Source of the DNA: Burkholderia contaminans
GTDB taxonomy: Bacteria; Pseudomonadota; Gammaproteobacteria; Burkholderiales; Burkholderiaceae
DNA: 64,000 nucleotides
NCBI RefSeq assembly: GCF_029633825.1
Contig: NZ_CP090644.1
Coordinates: forward strand, 124,001-188,000
Reading direction: 5' to 3'
Shown: positions 32,432-41,647 of the stretch, piece by piece
How positions within the stretch are numbered: position 1 is the stretch's first letter
Layout of the letters: every line of letters starts with the position of its first letter
Position numbers and translations under genes: made by a program
The notes under the pieces: generated by a model
What the model was told of the DNA's origin: nothing
Seen by the model: only the letters and a program-made list of their open reading frames with translations
Database searches by the model: none

Positions 32432-33964
32432 TCAGTGGATCAGCAGGGATTGGAGATCACGGCCGAAGCGGCCGCCGTTCTGGTAAGCGCCAGTCGGGGC
32501 CGACGCGGGACGCGGCACCGGTTCGCTGTCCAGGCCTTTGTCGAGGATGCCCTTGATGGTGCTGTACTTCGCGCTGCTGAACGCGAGCGCACGCTCGCAG
32601 GCTGCTTCCAGCCTCTGATCGCCGACTTTCTGTCGCAGCCGGATGATCCCCTGCGCGCCGCGCAGGTTGACGAGCACCTTGTCGTTGAACAGCGCGAGGA
32701 TCACGCCGTGGCACGACGGCCCGATCTCCTTCGCGCGCGCCAGACACCACTGCGGATCGTGCTCGAGCCAGGCCTGCGCTTCGGGCGGCTGGTGATCTCG
32801 CACCGTGTGGCGACCGCCGGCCCGCTGCCGCGGATGGGTTGCGACGAGTTCATGCCGATGGAACAGCTGGATGACCGTATCGGTCGCCTTCAGCCAGAGC
32901 GACTTGCCGACGAGCGTGAACGGTGCAGAGTACAGCGCGTGCTTGTAGACGACGTGGCCGTCGCGATGGACCGCCACCTCCTTCCAGACCGACAGTACCG
33001 GCGGCACGTCCGGCAATGCAGCGAGCAACGGGCGCTCGACGCCGAAGCGCGTCAGCGGCCGTTCGTGGACGGTGCCGTGGATACGAGTGCCGGCCTGCTG
33101 CATCACCCATTCGCGCAGTTGCCGGTTGGCGTCGGCCAGATCCCGGAACTCGCGCAGCGGCACGAAGGACTTCTTGACGTATTTGACGCCCGATTCGACG
33201 ACGCCCTTCTTCTGGGGATCGTGCGGCGGACAGGCGTCGATCCGGAATCCATATCCCTCGGCAAGCGCGGCGTACGAGCGTTGCACCGCCGGCTCGTATC
33301 GACACGCCCGGATGATCGCGCACTTCGCGTTATCGATGATGACCCGGTCGGGACAGCCGCCGAACCATTCGAAGGCGCGCCGGTGGCTGGCGAGCCACGT
33401 CTCGACGGTCTGGTCCAGCACGATCTCGGCATACTGGTGGCGCGACCAGCACAACGTCATCACGAAGATCCACGTCCGGACCGCAATGCCCTCGACCGTC
33501 AGCACGGGTCCCGCGCCGAAGTCGACCTGCGCGGCGTCGGCCGGTGCGAAGTCGAGGATCGTTGTGGTGGCCACGCTGCGCTCGGCAGCCAGATGGCGCA
33601 GCATGCGCTTCACGGCACAATAGCTGCCGGCGTAGCCATGATTGCGTTGAAGGGCGGCATGGATCGTGGTGCCCTGAACGCCGGCGGCAAGCCATTCGCG
33701 GACCTGTTCGCGATATGGCTCAACCGTCGACACACAGGTGTGCGGCAGGTGCGGCGTGCGCCCGAAGACACCCGCGATCGTAGCGTCGTCCGGCAGCGGC
33801 TGCACCGGATCCAGCCAACTACGCGCTTCAGCCTCGCGGCGCACGGTCGTCAGCTTCTTGCGCCCCATCAAACCGCCGCGCGCGATGTCGCGGTCAGAAT
33901 CGCCTTGCCGCATGCGGACAAGGACTTGGCGGTATTCAAACAATTCGAACCTCCTGTTGGCCAT
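32432..33964 (-). CDS. istA: IstA-type transposase of IS21
   Basis: 510 residues. An N-terminal HTH (EYRQVLVRMRQGDSDRDIAR) precedes the DDE rve domain: Asp in DAAQVDFGAG, Asp in RVIIDNAKCA, Glu in KKGVVESGVKYVKK. A C-terminal Mu-type beta domain follows. The start at 33964 has GGAGCGTCC ahead; the frame extends five codons further to 33979. It is intact, so the element looks complete. Confidence 0.93.
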   Translation of the reverse strand: MANRRFELFEYRQVLVRMRQGDSDRDIARGGLMGRKKLTTVRREAEARSWLDPVQPLPDDATIAGVFGRTPHLPHTCVSTVEPYREQVREWLAAGVQGTTIHAALQRNHGYAGSYCAVKRMLRHLAAERSVATTTILDFAPADAAQVDFGAGPVLTVEGIAVRTWIFVMTLCWSRHQYAEIVLDQTVETWLASHRRAFEWFGGCPDRVIIDNAKCAIIRACRYEPAVQRSYAALAEGYGFRIDACPPHDPQKKGVVESGVKYVKKSFVPLREFRDLADANRQLREWVMQQAGTRIHGTVHERPLTRFGVERPLLAALPDVPPVLSVWKEVAVHRDGHVVYKHALYSAPFTLVGKSLWLKATDTVIQLFHRHELVATHPRQRAGGRHTVRDHQPPEAQAWLEHDPQWCLARAKEIGPSCHGVILALFNDKVLVNLRGAQGIIRLRQKVGDQRLEAACERALAFSSAKYSTIKGILDKGLDSEPVPRPASAPTGAYQNGGRFGRDLQSLLIH

Positions 33965-34162
33965 GGACGCTCCGTTCAAAAAGAACGGAGCGTACCGACT
34001 CGGAAAGTTCGAACCGCGTTCTCGCCCTGATGCTGCTGGCGCCTATGCGCCGCCCCTAACGTGGCGCCATTACGCCGCCCTTGGACTGGCGCCTATGTGC
34101 CGCCCCTCAAGTGGCGCCCTTATGCCGACCCCGCATTGGCTCCATAGCGCCGCCCCGTGACA

Positions 34163-34298
34163 GTTGGCCCAGTGTGTCGCCTGCAGCATGGCGCTGGACC
34201 AGCTTCTGGATCTCGCCATCGAGTGTGTCACGCACACGCTTCGCAATATCGAGCAGCCACTTTTCCTGCTTTTCTGACAAGGGTAGGTAGCTGTTCAT
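34163..34298 (-). pseudogene. 5' half of a small gene split by the IS21-family element
   Basis: The frame begins MNSYLPLSEKQEKWLLDIAK and continues to GDTLGQ, where the element enters. Rejoined with 31430-31548 it gives an 83-residue soluble protein that is mostly helical at its N-terminus. The ATG overlaps the stop of the 65-residue gene upstream (ATGA). Family not recognised; interrupted here and probably inactive. Confidence 0.8.
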
Positions 34299-34492
34299 TC
34301 TCGACTGGCAGTTACGAACGAGACTTCGTTCGTCCTGTTGGAGAACTGATAGTCCAACGCCTCAATGCAGATGTTCAGTTCGCGACGCAAAGCCCTTTCG
34401 TGTGCTTCGGCTTTAGCTTCCTGCTCTTCGCGTTCCTTACGACATTTCTCCCGGCGCTCAGGGTCGTTCAATTGTTTGAAGTCCAGCATCAT
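34295..34492 (-). CDS. Small charged coiled-coil protein
   Basis: 65 residues, very rich in Glu/Arg/Lys (DPERREKCRKEREEQEAKAE), one long helix. It is coupled by ATGA to the IS21-split gene. GAGG precedes the start. Not recognised; small proteins of this kind are common near antirestriction genes on plasmids. Confidence 0.55.
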   Translation of the reverse strand: MMLDFKQLNDPERREKCRKEREEQEAKAEAHERALRRELNICIEALDYQFSNRTNEVSFVTASRE

Positions 34493-34516
34493 ATGCCTCC
34501 GTGAGAAGACGAGAAA

Positions 34517-34540
34517 GCCCGGGCATAACGATGCCCGGGC
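34517..34540 (-). terminator. Intrinsic terminator of the minus strand
   Basis: A perfect 10-bp stem (GCCCGGGCAT/ATGCCCGGGC) with a 4-base loop, followed on the minus strand by TTTCTCGTC. It lies just after the ardB/klcA remnant. Confidence 0.75.
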
Positions 34541-34555
34541 GCAGTGACGACAACA

Positions 34556-34890
34556 TCAATCGATTGCCGCCGAGATCTCGGCCGACTCGGGGCGCTGCGA
34601 TGCATAGTCCAGCAGCCGATGATAGCGATCCACGAACCGATCGTCGCCGGTGACTTCGGCAATGTGACAGAGCACGAGCAACGTGACGACGATCCCGAAC
34701 GCGTCGGCACCCGTCTCGCCCTCGTCGCCGTTGAGCGGCCACTGAACTTGGAACCGGCGCACGTGATCGGGGCAAGGTAGCACCCGCCATTGTCGAGCTC
34801 GAAGAATTGCCAGAGGCCGCCCGTATAGCTTTCGGACAGACGACTCGCGTAGTTGAAGATCATGCTTTCTGCGTTGAGATACTCGGTGGC
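34556..34890 (-). pseudogene. ardB: ArdB/KlcA-type antirestriction gene remnant
   Basis: The C-terminal ~110 residues of the family appear in two frames: NYASRLSESYTGGLWQFFEL and DNGGCYLAP in the first, then VQWPLNGDEGETGADAFGIV and DRFVDRYHRLLDYA in the second. A one-base loss near 34766 shifts the frame. The N-terminus is missing: at 34890 the sequence changes abruptly to the duplicated recombinase. ArdB/KlcA proteins block type I restriction of incoming plasmid DNA, so the plasmid has probably lost this copy. Confidence 0.8.
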
Positions 34891-36191
34891 GAACCGCCGC
34901 GGCGGGCAGTGGTGGCGATCGGTACCGCGCATCGGCGTCGGCCGCGCCCGCGTGCTGGTCGCCTGGTTGCGGCGCCACGCGTCGTCGATCGGCGCAGCCG
35001 TCGAGGCCGACGTCGACGCCGGCGACGCGCTCGCGCCGACGTCGGCGGGCGTCACCGCCGGCGCCGGGCAGCTGGCCCCGCTCGAGCGCCCGGCGCTGCC
35101 CGTCGAGCTGTCCGGCGCGCACGGGGCGAACCGCGCGCCCGTGTTCGCGTATCTCGGCGCGGCGCACGATCTCGATGCGGTGCGGGCCTATCTGCATCGC
35201 TACGACGACCGGCCCGCGACGCAGCGGGTCTACAGGAAGGAGCTCGAGCGCCTCGTGCTGTGGTGCGTGGCGGAACGCGGCGTCGCGCTGTCGTCGATGC
35301 GGGTTGAGGATTGCGAGGCCTACAAGGCGTTTCTCGCCGCGCCGGGCGAACGCTTCACGGGGCCGCCAGTCGCGCGCACGAGCAGCCAGTGGCGGCCGTT
35401 CGCGCCGGGTGGCCTGTCACCGGAAAGCCAGCGCTACGCGGTGCGCGCGATTCGCGCGGCATTCACGTGGCTCGTCGCGGTGCGGTATCTGGCCGGCAAC
35501 CCTTGGGCGGCCGTCTCCGATCCCAGCGTCGTCAGGCGGGTGCGCAAGCTGCAGGTCGAGCGAGCACTACCGCTTGACCTCTGGACGCGCGTACGCGAGA
35601 CGCTGGCCGAACGCAGCGAGCTGCAGGGGCCGAGCGGGCCGCGCTGGCGGACAGCACGTGCGCTGTTGCTGCTGATGGGGGATGGTGGCCTGCGGATCGC
35701 TGAGGCGGCCGCGGCGAGGCGTGCGGCGCTTGTCTGGATGCCGGCGGACGACGACACGCCGGCCAGCTGGTTGCTCGAGGTGATCGGCAAGGGCAACAAG
35801 CAACGCTTCGTGCCGATCAGCGACGAGTGCGTCGACGCGCTGCGCGCGCACTGGCGCGATCGCGGCCAGGATCTCGACGCGGCGGCCGCAGCGAAGCCGC
35901 CCGGGTTGCCGCTGGTGGCGCCGTTGGTCATCCCGCCGACGCCGCGAGCCCGCGAGAAATTCGGCGAGCCCGTCGACACTGACGAAGCAGTAGCCGGCGC
36001 CGCAGCGCGGGGCGGCTATTCGGTGCGCGGCGCGCGCGGACTCACGCAATGGGCGATCGCGCAGCTGCTCGCGGTGATGTCGGATCTCACTGAGTCCGAA
36101 CGGCGCAAGCTGGCCAGTACGTCGATCTACGTGTCGCCGGAAGAGGCACGGATGCGGCGCGAGGCGGCGAAGTACCACGCCCGGCTGACGA
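34891..36191 (+). pseudogene. Truncated duplicate of the large tyrosine recombinase
   Basis: From 34891 this matches the recombinase gene from 25179, nearly identical over the last kilobase. It lacks the first ~140 residues. A 105-bp in-frame deletion between two ACGTCG repeats removed the segment with H556, R559 and H582 (TSPHAFRHTVG...LGHASLG), leaving R411 and Y591. The frame stays open to 36265 through unrelated sequence. Without the HxxR box it cannot catalyse recombination, although it may still bind DNA. Confidence 0.9.
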
Positions 36192-36265
36192 GAAAAACCT
36201 CTGCTAGAGAGAACGATCAACTGGTGGGTTGGGGGATGCGCCGCCCAAACCCTAGCACAAAATAA

Positions 36266-36736
36266 AATTGTCGCCGTTTGCGAAGTAAAAAAATTTCACT
36301 TCGACGCCCGGGCCGCAATGAATGCAATTTTCATGAGACTTATTCGCCCGTTCGTTCAGATCATCGGTAACGTTTGCGTTTGCGGTGCTGCCGACGACGC
36401 GGACAGGTGGCGTTGGTAATAAATAAATCCACGACGAGCGAAACGGCTTGCGACAACTCGCAGTTATCCGAGCCCGTTTGATGACGCACACATGACGTTT
36501 ACTTCATCTTAATGTCATTATTTGCGGGCCCGTAGCCGGTCCGTGGGCCACATCATGCGCTGGCAAATGACGCGACATGTTGTGCACAACTTAGAGAGTT
36601 AAGATTTTCGGTGCTCAGCATTTCCATCGGTATCCTCGGGCATATGTACTGCTCGGTATCGGCGGGCCATTATCACTGATACTAGCGAATCGTGCCCTGC
36701 GACTTCCGGTGATGGCCCTACTTCGACGGAGGCGAT
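36266..36736. other. Intergenic region, 470 bp
   Basis: Lower in GC than its neighbours. A minus-strand frame at 36252-36491 is open but not convincing. An AT-rich segment (36494-36520, tgacgtttacttcatcttaatgtcat) could hold a promoter or operator for the copper region. It marks the switch from plasmid module to metal region; nothing else could be identified. Confidence 0.4.
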
Positions 36737-37498
36737 ATGGAAAGCATTGCAAACTTGAAGGGTGAGCGACCGCGAGCGCGCTTGACGAGCCTTAGGAGAA
36801 TTGTGCGACTCCCGCTACTGGGTCTGATGGTGGGAACATTCTTGGGCCCTACTATGGCGTTCGCGAGCGCGCCCGGTCGTGGAATTACAGCGGAATTTGA
36901 AGTCGCGCTAATGGAGCAGGTAATAGATCATCATTATTCTGCACTCAGAATGACCGAGCTCGCCGCAGGCACGGATACTCGGCGGAGTACCGAACTGTCT
37001 GCATATGAAGGGACATCGCCGACGCCGTCCTATCCGGCGACAAACGCGAAGGCCTCAATGGTAGAGATTAGGTCTAGTGCGCGGATGGAAAACCGTGGTC
37101 AGCGCGAACAGATCATTCAGCTTCAAAAGTTTCTGCGTGTCTGGTACGGAGTCAACTACCAGCCGAAGGTCCGTTCAGAACAACAAGCAGCAATTGCAAT
37201 ACTTGAGCATGCGCAACCAGGCAGAGCATTTGACCACGCGTACCTCGAGATATTCGCCCGGCACCATTATGAGCTTTTTGAACCGCTGAATGCTTGCATG
37301 ACCGGTGTTGACCGGCGTCATGATGCTCTGATTCGGCTGTGTTCCGAAATGTGGCATGCACAGACATCGGCGGTCGACGAGATGCGTGAACTGCTGGAGC
37401 AGGATTTTGGGGTTGTCGATTATCAGCCGTTCAGCGATGCCCGACCGCTTCAGACCGAGCATGCGAGTCCTCGGGGACAACACAGTGGGGGCGACTGA
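36737..37498 (+). CDS. Periplasmic DUF305-like protein
   Basis: 253 residues with a signal peptide (VRLPLLGLMVGTFLGPTMAFA). Two stretches fit the DUF305 pattern of helix pairs with M..HH: FEVALMEQVIDHHYSALRMTELAAGT and, after QREQIIQLQKFL, FDHAYLEIFARHHYELFEP then SEMWHAQTSAVDEMRELL. DUF305 proteins are ferritin-like bundles found with copper and silver genes. GGAGGCGAT precedes the ATG. It is the first gene of the metal region. Its metal role is inferred from context. Confidence 0.7.
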   Translation: MESIANLKGERPRARLTSLRRIVRLPLLGLMVGTFLGPTMAFASAPGRGITAEFEVALMEQVIDHHYSALRMTELAAGTDTRRSTELSAYEGTSPTPSYPATNAKASMVEIRSSARMENRGQREQIIQLQKFLRVWYGVNYQPKVRSEQQAAIAILEHAQPGRAFDHAYLEIFARHHYELFEPLNACMTGVDRRHDALIRLCSEMWHAQTSAVDEMRELLEQDFGVVDYQPFSDARPLQTEHASPRGQHSGGD

Positions 37499-37845
37499 TC
37501 CGCCGGGTGGATAGACAATTTCCGTCTGAACTGCCCGAAGATGCCGCCGCACGCCGCATTATCGGGAGCGCAACGTGTGCGTGGGATCGAACGAATGAGC
37601 ATGGCACCGCACATCCGTAATTGCGATCCGGGGTCAGCATTAGTGCGTACCGGAACCGGAGAGAACCACGCGATGTTCCTCGCCGATGGCCACCGTCCAA
37701 TGGCCATTTATGCCCGACGTTGATACCGGTGATGAAACGATAAAAAGTACGCGATGGCGCGGGAGCAAAGGACAGCAGACGATCAATTTACCGACGGCTT
37801 TCGCGCCGACGCGGAAGCCGTCGTCCTTCATTTTGTGGTCCGAGT
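37499..37845. other. Intergenic region, 347 bp
   Basis: Between the DUF305-like gene and the 3' end of the convergent Cys-rich gene. Open frames here are short and inconsistent; I see no gene, RNA or terminator that I can support. Confidence 0.4.
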
Positions 37846-38175
37846 CTATTGTGCCATCGAGCGGCACTCTTGGGTACATCTTCGACATGCGAGTGCGCAT
37901 TCCTTGCAATGTTCGTGAGGGTGCTTCTCGCACTCGGCCGCGCAAGCTTCGCAGATATTTGCACAGCTCGAACATAGCGCCTTTGTTTGCCCGCTTCCGC
38001 GCGCCATCGCGCCCGACGCGAGTCGGCAGAAGGCCGCGCAATCGAGGTCTAGTTTGATGCAATCCGCGAGTTGCGCAACTTCACTCTCATTGAGGCATGC
38101 AGTTGCACAGTGATAGCATGCGGCTGCGCAATCATCGCAGGCGGAGATGCCGGACTGATACTGTTGGTGTGCCAT
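37846..38175 (-). CDS. Four-helix-bundle copper-binding protein (Csp-like)
   Basis: 109 residues with about 17 Cys spaced along helices: CDDCAAACYHCATAC, LDCAAFCRLA, CSSCANICEACAAECEKH, CKECALACRRCTQEC. This is the pattern of Csp copper-storage proteins (DUF326-type), which fill a bundle core with Cu(I) through thiolates. There is no signal peptide, so it is a cytosolic Csp3-like form. ATG 38175 has AAGGAG ahead; the longer upstream frame has no such site. Divergent from the gene at 38347. Confidence 0.85.
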   Translation of the reverse strand: MAHQQYQSGISACDDCAAACYHCATACLNESEVAQLADCIKLDLDCAAFCRLASGAMARGSGQTKALCSSCANICEACAAECEKHPHEHCKECALACRRCTQECRSMAQ

Positions 38176-38346
38176 TTGATTCTCCTTGACTGGGCTGCCC
38201 GGATCGGGCCGGGCGCATCGCGCAAGCGCCGTACCCAAATCCAAGACGAACGCGTGACCGTGCACGTGTTGACTGCATGTTTAAGGGCGGAAACATAAGT
38301 ACAATTCCGATGCAAGCGCCGGTACGGGCGGACTATAATGCGCGTT

Positions 38347-38715
38347 ATGAAATTGCTCCGGACCTTCATCCTCTTGCTGCTTTGCGCGATGCTGCCCATT
38401 AGCGGGCTGGCAGCGAGTGGCTTGACGGGCGACTGTCCGATGCAGCAAACCATGTCCATGAACACGGACTCGAGCATGTCAGCCGATATGCCCGGCTGCG
38501 ACTTGATGAAGTCGGCATCCGCCGGCCACGCCAAAATGAAGGGCGTCTTCTGTAAAGTGACCGCCCAGTGCCAGTTCGGCAGCCTTTACCACCCAACGGT
38601 GCAGGTCAGTGTCAGTCGGCCGGCTGCGCTCGTCAGCCCGGTCATTTTCCACTACGCCGACTCCCTCCCGAGCCGTGACCCGAACGGGTTGTGGCGACCT
38701 CCGCGTCTCGTCTGA
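38347..38715 (+). CDS. Small secreted Met/Cys-rich protein upstream of cusC
   Basis: 122 residues: signal peptide (LLRTFILLLLCAMLPISGLA), a Met/Cys segment (CPMQQTMSMNTDSSMSADMP, GCDLMKSAS, FCKVTAQCQ) and a C-terminal tail ending RDPNGLWRPPRLV. A -10-like TATAAT lies at 38333-38338, immediately upstream. It resembles the small proteins at 53.2-53.6 and 58.4-58.8 kb (hydrophobic signal, Cys/Met middle, RPP tail). Probably a periplasmic or membrane-associated copper-sensing or binding protein; function inferred. Confidence 0.6.
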   Translation: MKLLRTFILLLLCAMLPISGLAASGLTGDCPMQQTMSMNTDSSMSADMPGCDLMKSASAGHAKMKGVFCKVTAQCQFGSLYHPTVQVSVSRPAALVSPVIFHYADSLPSRDPNGLWRPPRLV

Positions 38716-38807
38716 TCCCACGCTGACAGGTTCACCGCGTATGCGGTGAGGTTCGTCCTTTGCCAGGACGTGGAATCCCTATGGGATTCCGTCGTTGGGG
38801 TTAGAAC

Positions 38808-40100
38808 ATGCCATTCATTTTCGGCACGCCGCGGGGTCGGCGAGCTTCGATGCGCGCGCATTCTCTTGTTGCCGCGCTACTGCTTGCGGGCGTCGTTCAC
38901 GCCGAGCAAGCACCTTTCACGCTCGACGCCGCGCTGCAATCGGCGACCGACCATTCCGCATCGATGCAGGCGGCGCAGGCGTCCGTTCGCGCCAGCTCCG
39001 AGGCGGCCGTCAAGGCCGGCCAGTTGCCCGACCCGATGCTCTCGGCCGGTGTCGACAACTTGCCGATCAATGGCGCGCAGCGCTTCACGATCGGCCAGGA
39101 CTTCATGACGATGCGCCGCATTGGCATCCAGCAGGAGTGGGTGTCGGGCAAGAAGCGGCAACTGCGTTCAGCGCTGGCCGATGAAATGGTCGGTCGCGAG
39201 CGAGCCGGTTATCTGATGCAACTCGCGACGGTCCGTCAGCAAACCGCGACGGCGTGGCTGAACGCCGTCTACGCCAAGCAGGCGGTCGCGCTTCAACAGG
39301 CTTTGCTTGACCACATGACGCACGAACTGGCAGCCACGAAAGCGTCCTACCGTGGAGCGAAGGCGAGCGCTGCCGACGTCGTTCAGGCGCAAGCGATGCT
39401 GGCGCAAACCCAGGATCAGGTTCTCAAGGCGCAGCAGACCTACCAGACGGCGCTGATCGGCCTGTCGCGCTGGACTGCCGTACCGGTGTCAGACGTGACG
39501 GGGGAGCCGCCGGCGCCCGAATCGTTCGTCTCCGCGCTGCCGCCGGACGAACTGCGCATTGCGCACCCGACACTCGTGGCGGCATCCGACGACGTGGCGG
39601 TGGCCGAGGCGGATACCGCGGTGGCCAGCAGCGAGCGCAGCCCGAACTGGACGTGGCAAATCGCCTATCAGCAACGTGGCGGGGCCTATTCGAACATGGT
39701 GTCGATCGGGGTCACGATTCCGCTGCCGCTCAATCGGAAGAATCTTCAGGACCGTGATCTCGCGCAGAAGACCGAACTTGCGACGAAGGCGCGGCTGACC
39801 TACGAGGACACGCTGCGCCAGGTGCAGGCGGACATCCGCACGCAGTCCGCGACGCTGGCAAGCGGGCGCGAGCGCATCGCCAACCTGAGCCAGTCGCTGC
39901 TGCCGGCCGCCGATCAGCGCGTGCAGCTTGCCAACGCGGCTTATCGCGCCGGAAGCGGCTCGCTCGCGGATACGTTCGCGGCCCGACGCGCCCAACTGGA
40001 AGCGCAACTGCAAGTGCTCGACCTCAAGCGCGAGGTATCGCAAACCTGGGCACAACTCGAATATCAGGTCGTGCCATCGACGATGGCCGCCGCACAGTGA
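38808..40100 (+). CDS. cusC: Outer-membrane channel of the Cus-type efflux pump (TolC family)
   Basis: 430 residues. A signal peptide (SLVAALLLAGVVHA) and two outer-membrane-efflux repeats of long helices (AALQSATDHSASMQAAQASV, ATAWLNAVYAKQAVALQQAL, DTLRQVQADIRTQSATLASG) fit the CusC/CzcC family. It forms the exit duct for CusBA. The start may instead be ATG 38850, which places the signal at the very N-terminus; neither has a strong ribosome site. It is followed after 11 bp by cusB. Confidence 0.88.
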   Translation: MPFIFGTPRGRRASMRAHSLVAALLLAGVVHAEQAPFTLDAALQSATDHSASMQAAQASVRASSEAAVKAGQLPDPMLSAGVDNLPINGAQRFTIGQDFMTMRRIGIQQEWVSGKKRQLRSALADEMVGRERAGYLMQLATVRQQTATAWLNAVYAKQAVALQQALLDHMTHELAATKASYRGAKASAADVVQAQAMLAQTQDQVLKAQQTYQTALIGLSRWTAVPVSDVTGEPPAPESFVSALPPDELRIAHPTLVAASDDVAVAEADTAVASSERSPNWTWQIAYQQRGGAYSNMVSIGVTIPLPLNRKNLQDRDLAQKTELATKARLTYEDTLRQVQADIRTQSATLASGRERIANLSQSLLPAADQRVQLANAAYRAGSGSLADTFAARRAQLEAQLQVLDLKREVSQTWAQLEYQVVPSTMAAAQ

Positions 40101-40111
40101 AGGAGAACAAC

Positions 40112-41647
40112 ATGACGAAGACCACGCTCGTGCGCGCAGTGTTGATGCTGTTTGCCGGGGCGGCCCTGCTCGGCGCCGGCTACTTTGCGGGTACTCGACA
40201 CGCAGGCGACGGCTTTCCGACCAGCGCTGCCGCGCCATCGATGTCCGCGGCGGGCGACAAGATCGACCCGAAAACCGGCCGAAAAGTACTGTACTGGCAC
40301 GATCCGATGGTGCCGAACCAGCACTTCGACAAGCCGGGCAAATCGCCCTTCATGAACATGCAGCTCGAACCCGTCTTCGCGGACGAAGGTGGCGGATCGA
40401 GCGGCATCAAGATTGACCCGGGCTTGCAGCAGAATCTCGGCATACGCTACGCGACCGTCCGTCGCCAGGATACGGCCGGTGGCTTCGATGCGGTTGGCAC
40501 GACGCAGTTTGACGAGTCGAGAGCGGACGTCATTCAGTCGCGTGTCACCGGCTACATCGATCACCTGTATGCCAGCGCGCCGATGCAACGCGTCGCGAAG
40601 GGCGCGCCGATCGCGTCGCTATTCGTGCCGGATTGGCTCGCGCCGCAGGAGGAATATCTCGCTCTCAAGCGCGGCGGGATGGATCATAGTCTGCTCGATG
40701 CATCACGTGCGCGCATGCGCGCGCTGTCGATTCCCGACGGCATGATCGCGGCGCTCGACCGTACCGGCAAGGCGCAAACGCACCTCACGCTGGCATCGCC
40801 GGAAGCGGGTGTCGTCAGCGAACTGAACGTGCGCGACGGTGCGATGGTCGCGCCGGGGCAGACGCTCGCGAAGATTTCGGGCCTCTCGAAGCTCTGGCTG
40901 ATCGTCGAGATTCCGGAAGCGCTCGCGCTCGATGCGCGTCCGGGCATGACCGTCGACGCGACGTTCTCGGGCGATCCGACGCAGCATTTCACCGGGCGTA
41001 TCCGCGAGATCCTGCCGGGCATCACCACCAGTAGCCGCACGCTTCAGGCGCGCCTTGAAATCGACAACAGTGCGCTCAAGCTGACGCCCGGCATGCTGAT
41101 GCGCGTGCGCGTCGGCGGCCAGAAGGCCGTGTCGCGGTTGCTCGTGCCGTCCGAAGCGGTCATCACGACCGGCAAGCGTTCGATCGTCATCGTCAAAAAC
41201 AGCGACGGCCGTCTGCAGCCCGCGTCGGTGACGGTCGGCAACGACGTCGGCAACGAAACCGAAGTGCTGAGCGGCCTGAACGACGGCGACACCGTCGTCG
41301 CGTCCGGTCAGTTCCTGATCGATTCGGAAGCCAGCCTGAAGTCCGTGCTGCCGCGGCTGGAGGGCGGGAAGGGTGCCGGTGCGGCGACAGCGGCGTCCGC
41401 GCCGGCAGCCGCTTCACCAACCTACGAGACCACCGGCAGGGTCGAAAAGGTGACTGCGGCCGACATGACGTTCTCGCATCAGCCGGTTCCCGCGCTTGGT
41501 TGGGGCGCGATGACGATGACGTTCAACAAGCCGGCGTCGAACGCCTTTCCGGACGTGAAGGTTGGCCAGGCCGTGCACTTCGCCTTCAAGCAGACGGATG
41601 ACGGCTACCAACTGACGAAGGTTGAGCCGGCCGGAGGCGTCCAATGA
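40112..41647 (+). CDS. cusB: CusB-type periplasmic adaptor with heavy-metal-binding and CusF domains
   Basis: 511 residues. An N-terminal membrane anchor ([18 protein letters not shown]) precedes a metal-binding motif ([20 protein letters not shown] then [10 protein letters not shown]). Barrel-sandwich and beta-barrel parts of the RND adaptor follow. A C-terminal CusF-like domain ([25 protein letters not shown]) carries the Trp-Met-Met copper site. It links CusA and CusC and passes Cu(I)/Ag(I). AAGGAG precedes ATG 40112, and the end overlaps cusA by four bases. Confidence 0.92.
   Translation: MTKTTLVRAVLMLFAGAALLGAGYFAGTRHAGDGFPTSAAAPSMSAAGDKIDPKTGRKVLYWHDPMVPNQHFDKPGKSPFMNMQLEPVFADEGGGSSGIKIDPGLQQNLGIRYATVRRQDTAGGFDAVGTTQFDESRADVIQSRVTGYIDHLYASAPMQRVAKGAPIASLFVPDWLAPQEEYLALKRGGMDHSLLDASRARMRALSIPDGMIAALDRTGKAQTHLTLASPEAGVVSELNVRDGAMVAPGQTLAKISGLSKLWLIVEIPEALALDARPGMTVDATFSGDPTQHFTGRIREILPGITTSSRTLQARLEIDNSALKLTPGMLMRVRVGGQKAVSRLLVPSEAVITTGKRSIVIVKNSDGRLQPASVTVGNDVGNETEVLSGLNDGDTVVASGQFLIDSEASLKSVLPRLEGGKGAGAATAASAPAAASPTYETTGRVEKVTAADMTFSHQPVPALGWGAMTMTFNKPASNAFPDVKVGQAVHFAFKQTDDGYQLTKVEPAGGVQ

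Larger units (their letters stand above)
31554..34162 (-). mobile_element. IS21-family insertion sequence
   Basis: A 2609-bp element with ends TGTC[G/A]CGGGGCGGCG, flanked by the 5-bp duplication GTTGG (31549-31553 and 34163-34167). It carries istA and istB on the minus strand. Several further copies of the subterminal motif GGCGCC-TATGCGCCGCCCC lie inside the right end (34040-34150), as usual for the multiple transposase sites of IS21 elements. Confidence 0.92.

Noticed and set aside
32348..34030. 560-codon open frame on the plus strand
   Set aside because: It lies opposite istA/istB, has Arg/His-rich content typical of antisense frames in GC-rich DNA, and shows no domain.
36252..36491. 79-codon minus-strand frame in the gap before the DUF305-like gene
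   Set aside because: No ribosome site, no recognised family; it overlaps the end of the recombinase remnant. It cannot be supported, although its C-terminus (NCIHCGPG) is not typical noise.
37640..37845. Minus-strand frame after the Csp-like gene
   Set aside because: It is in a different frame from the Csp-like gene, with unstructured composition and no start signal.
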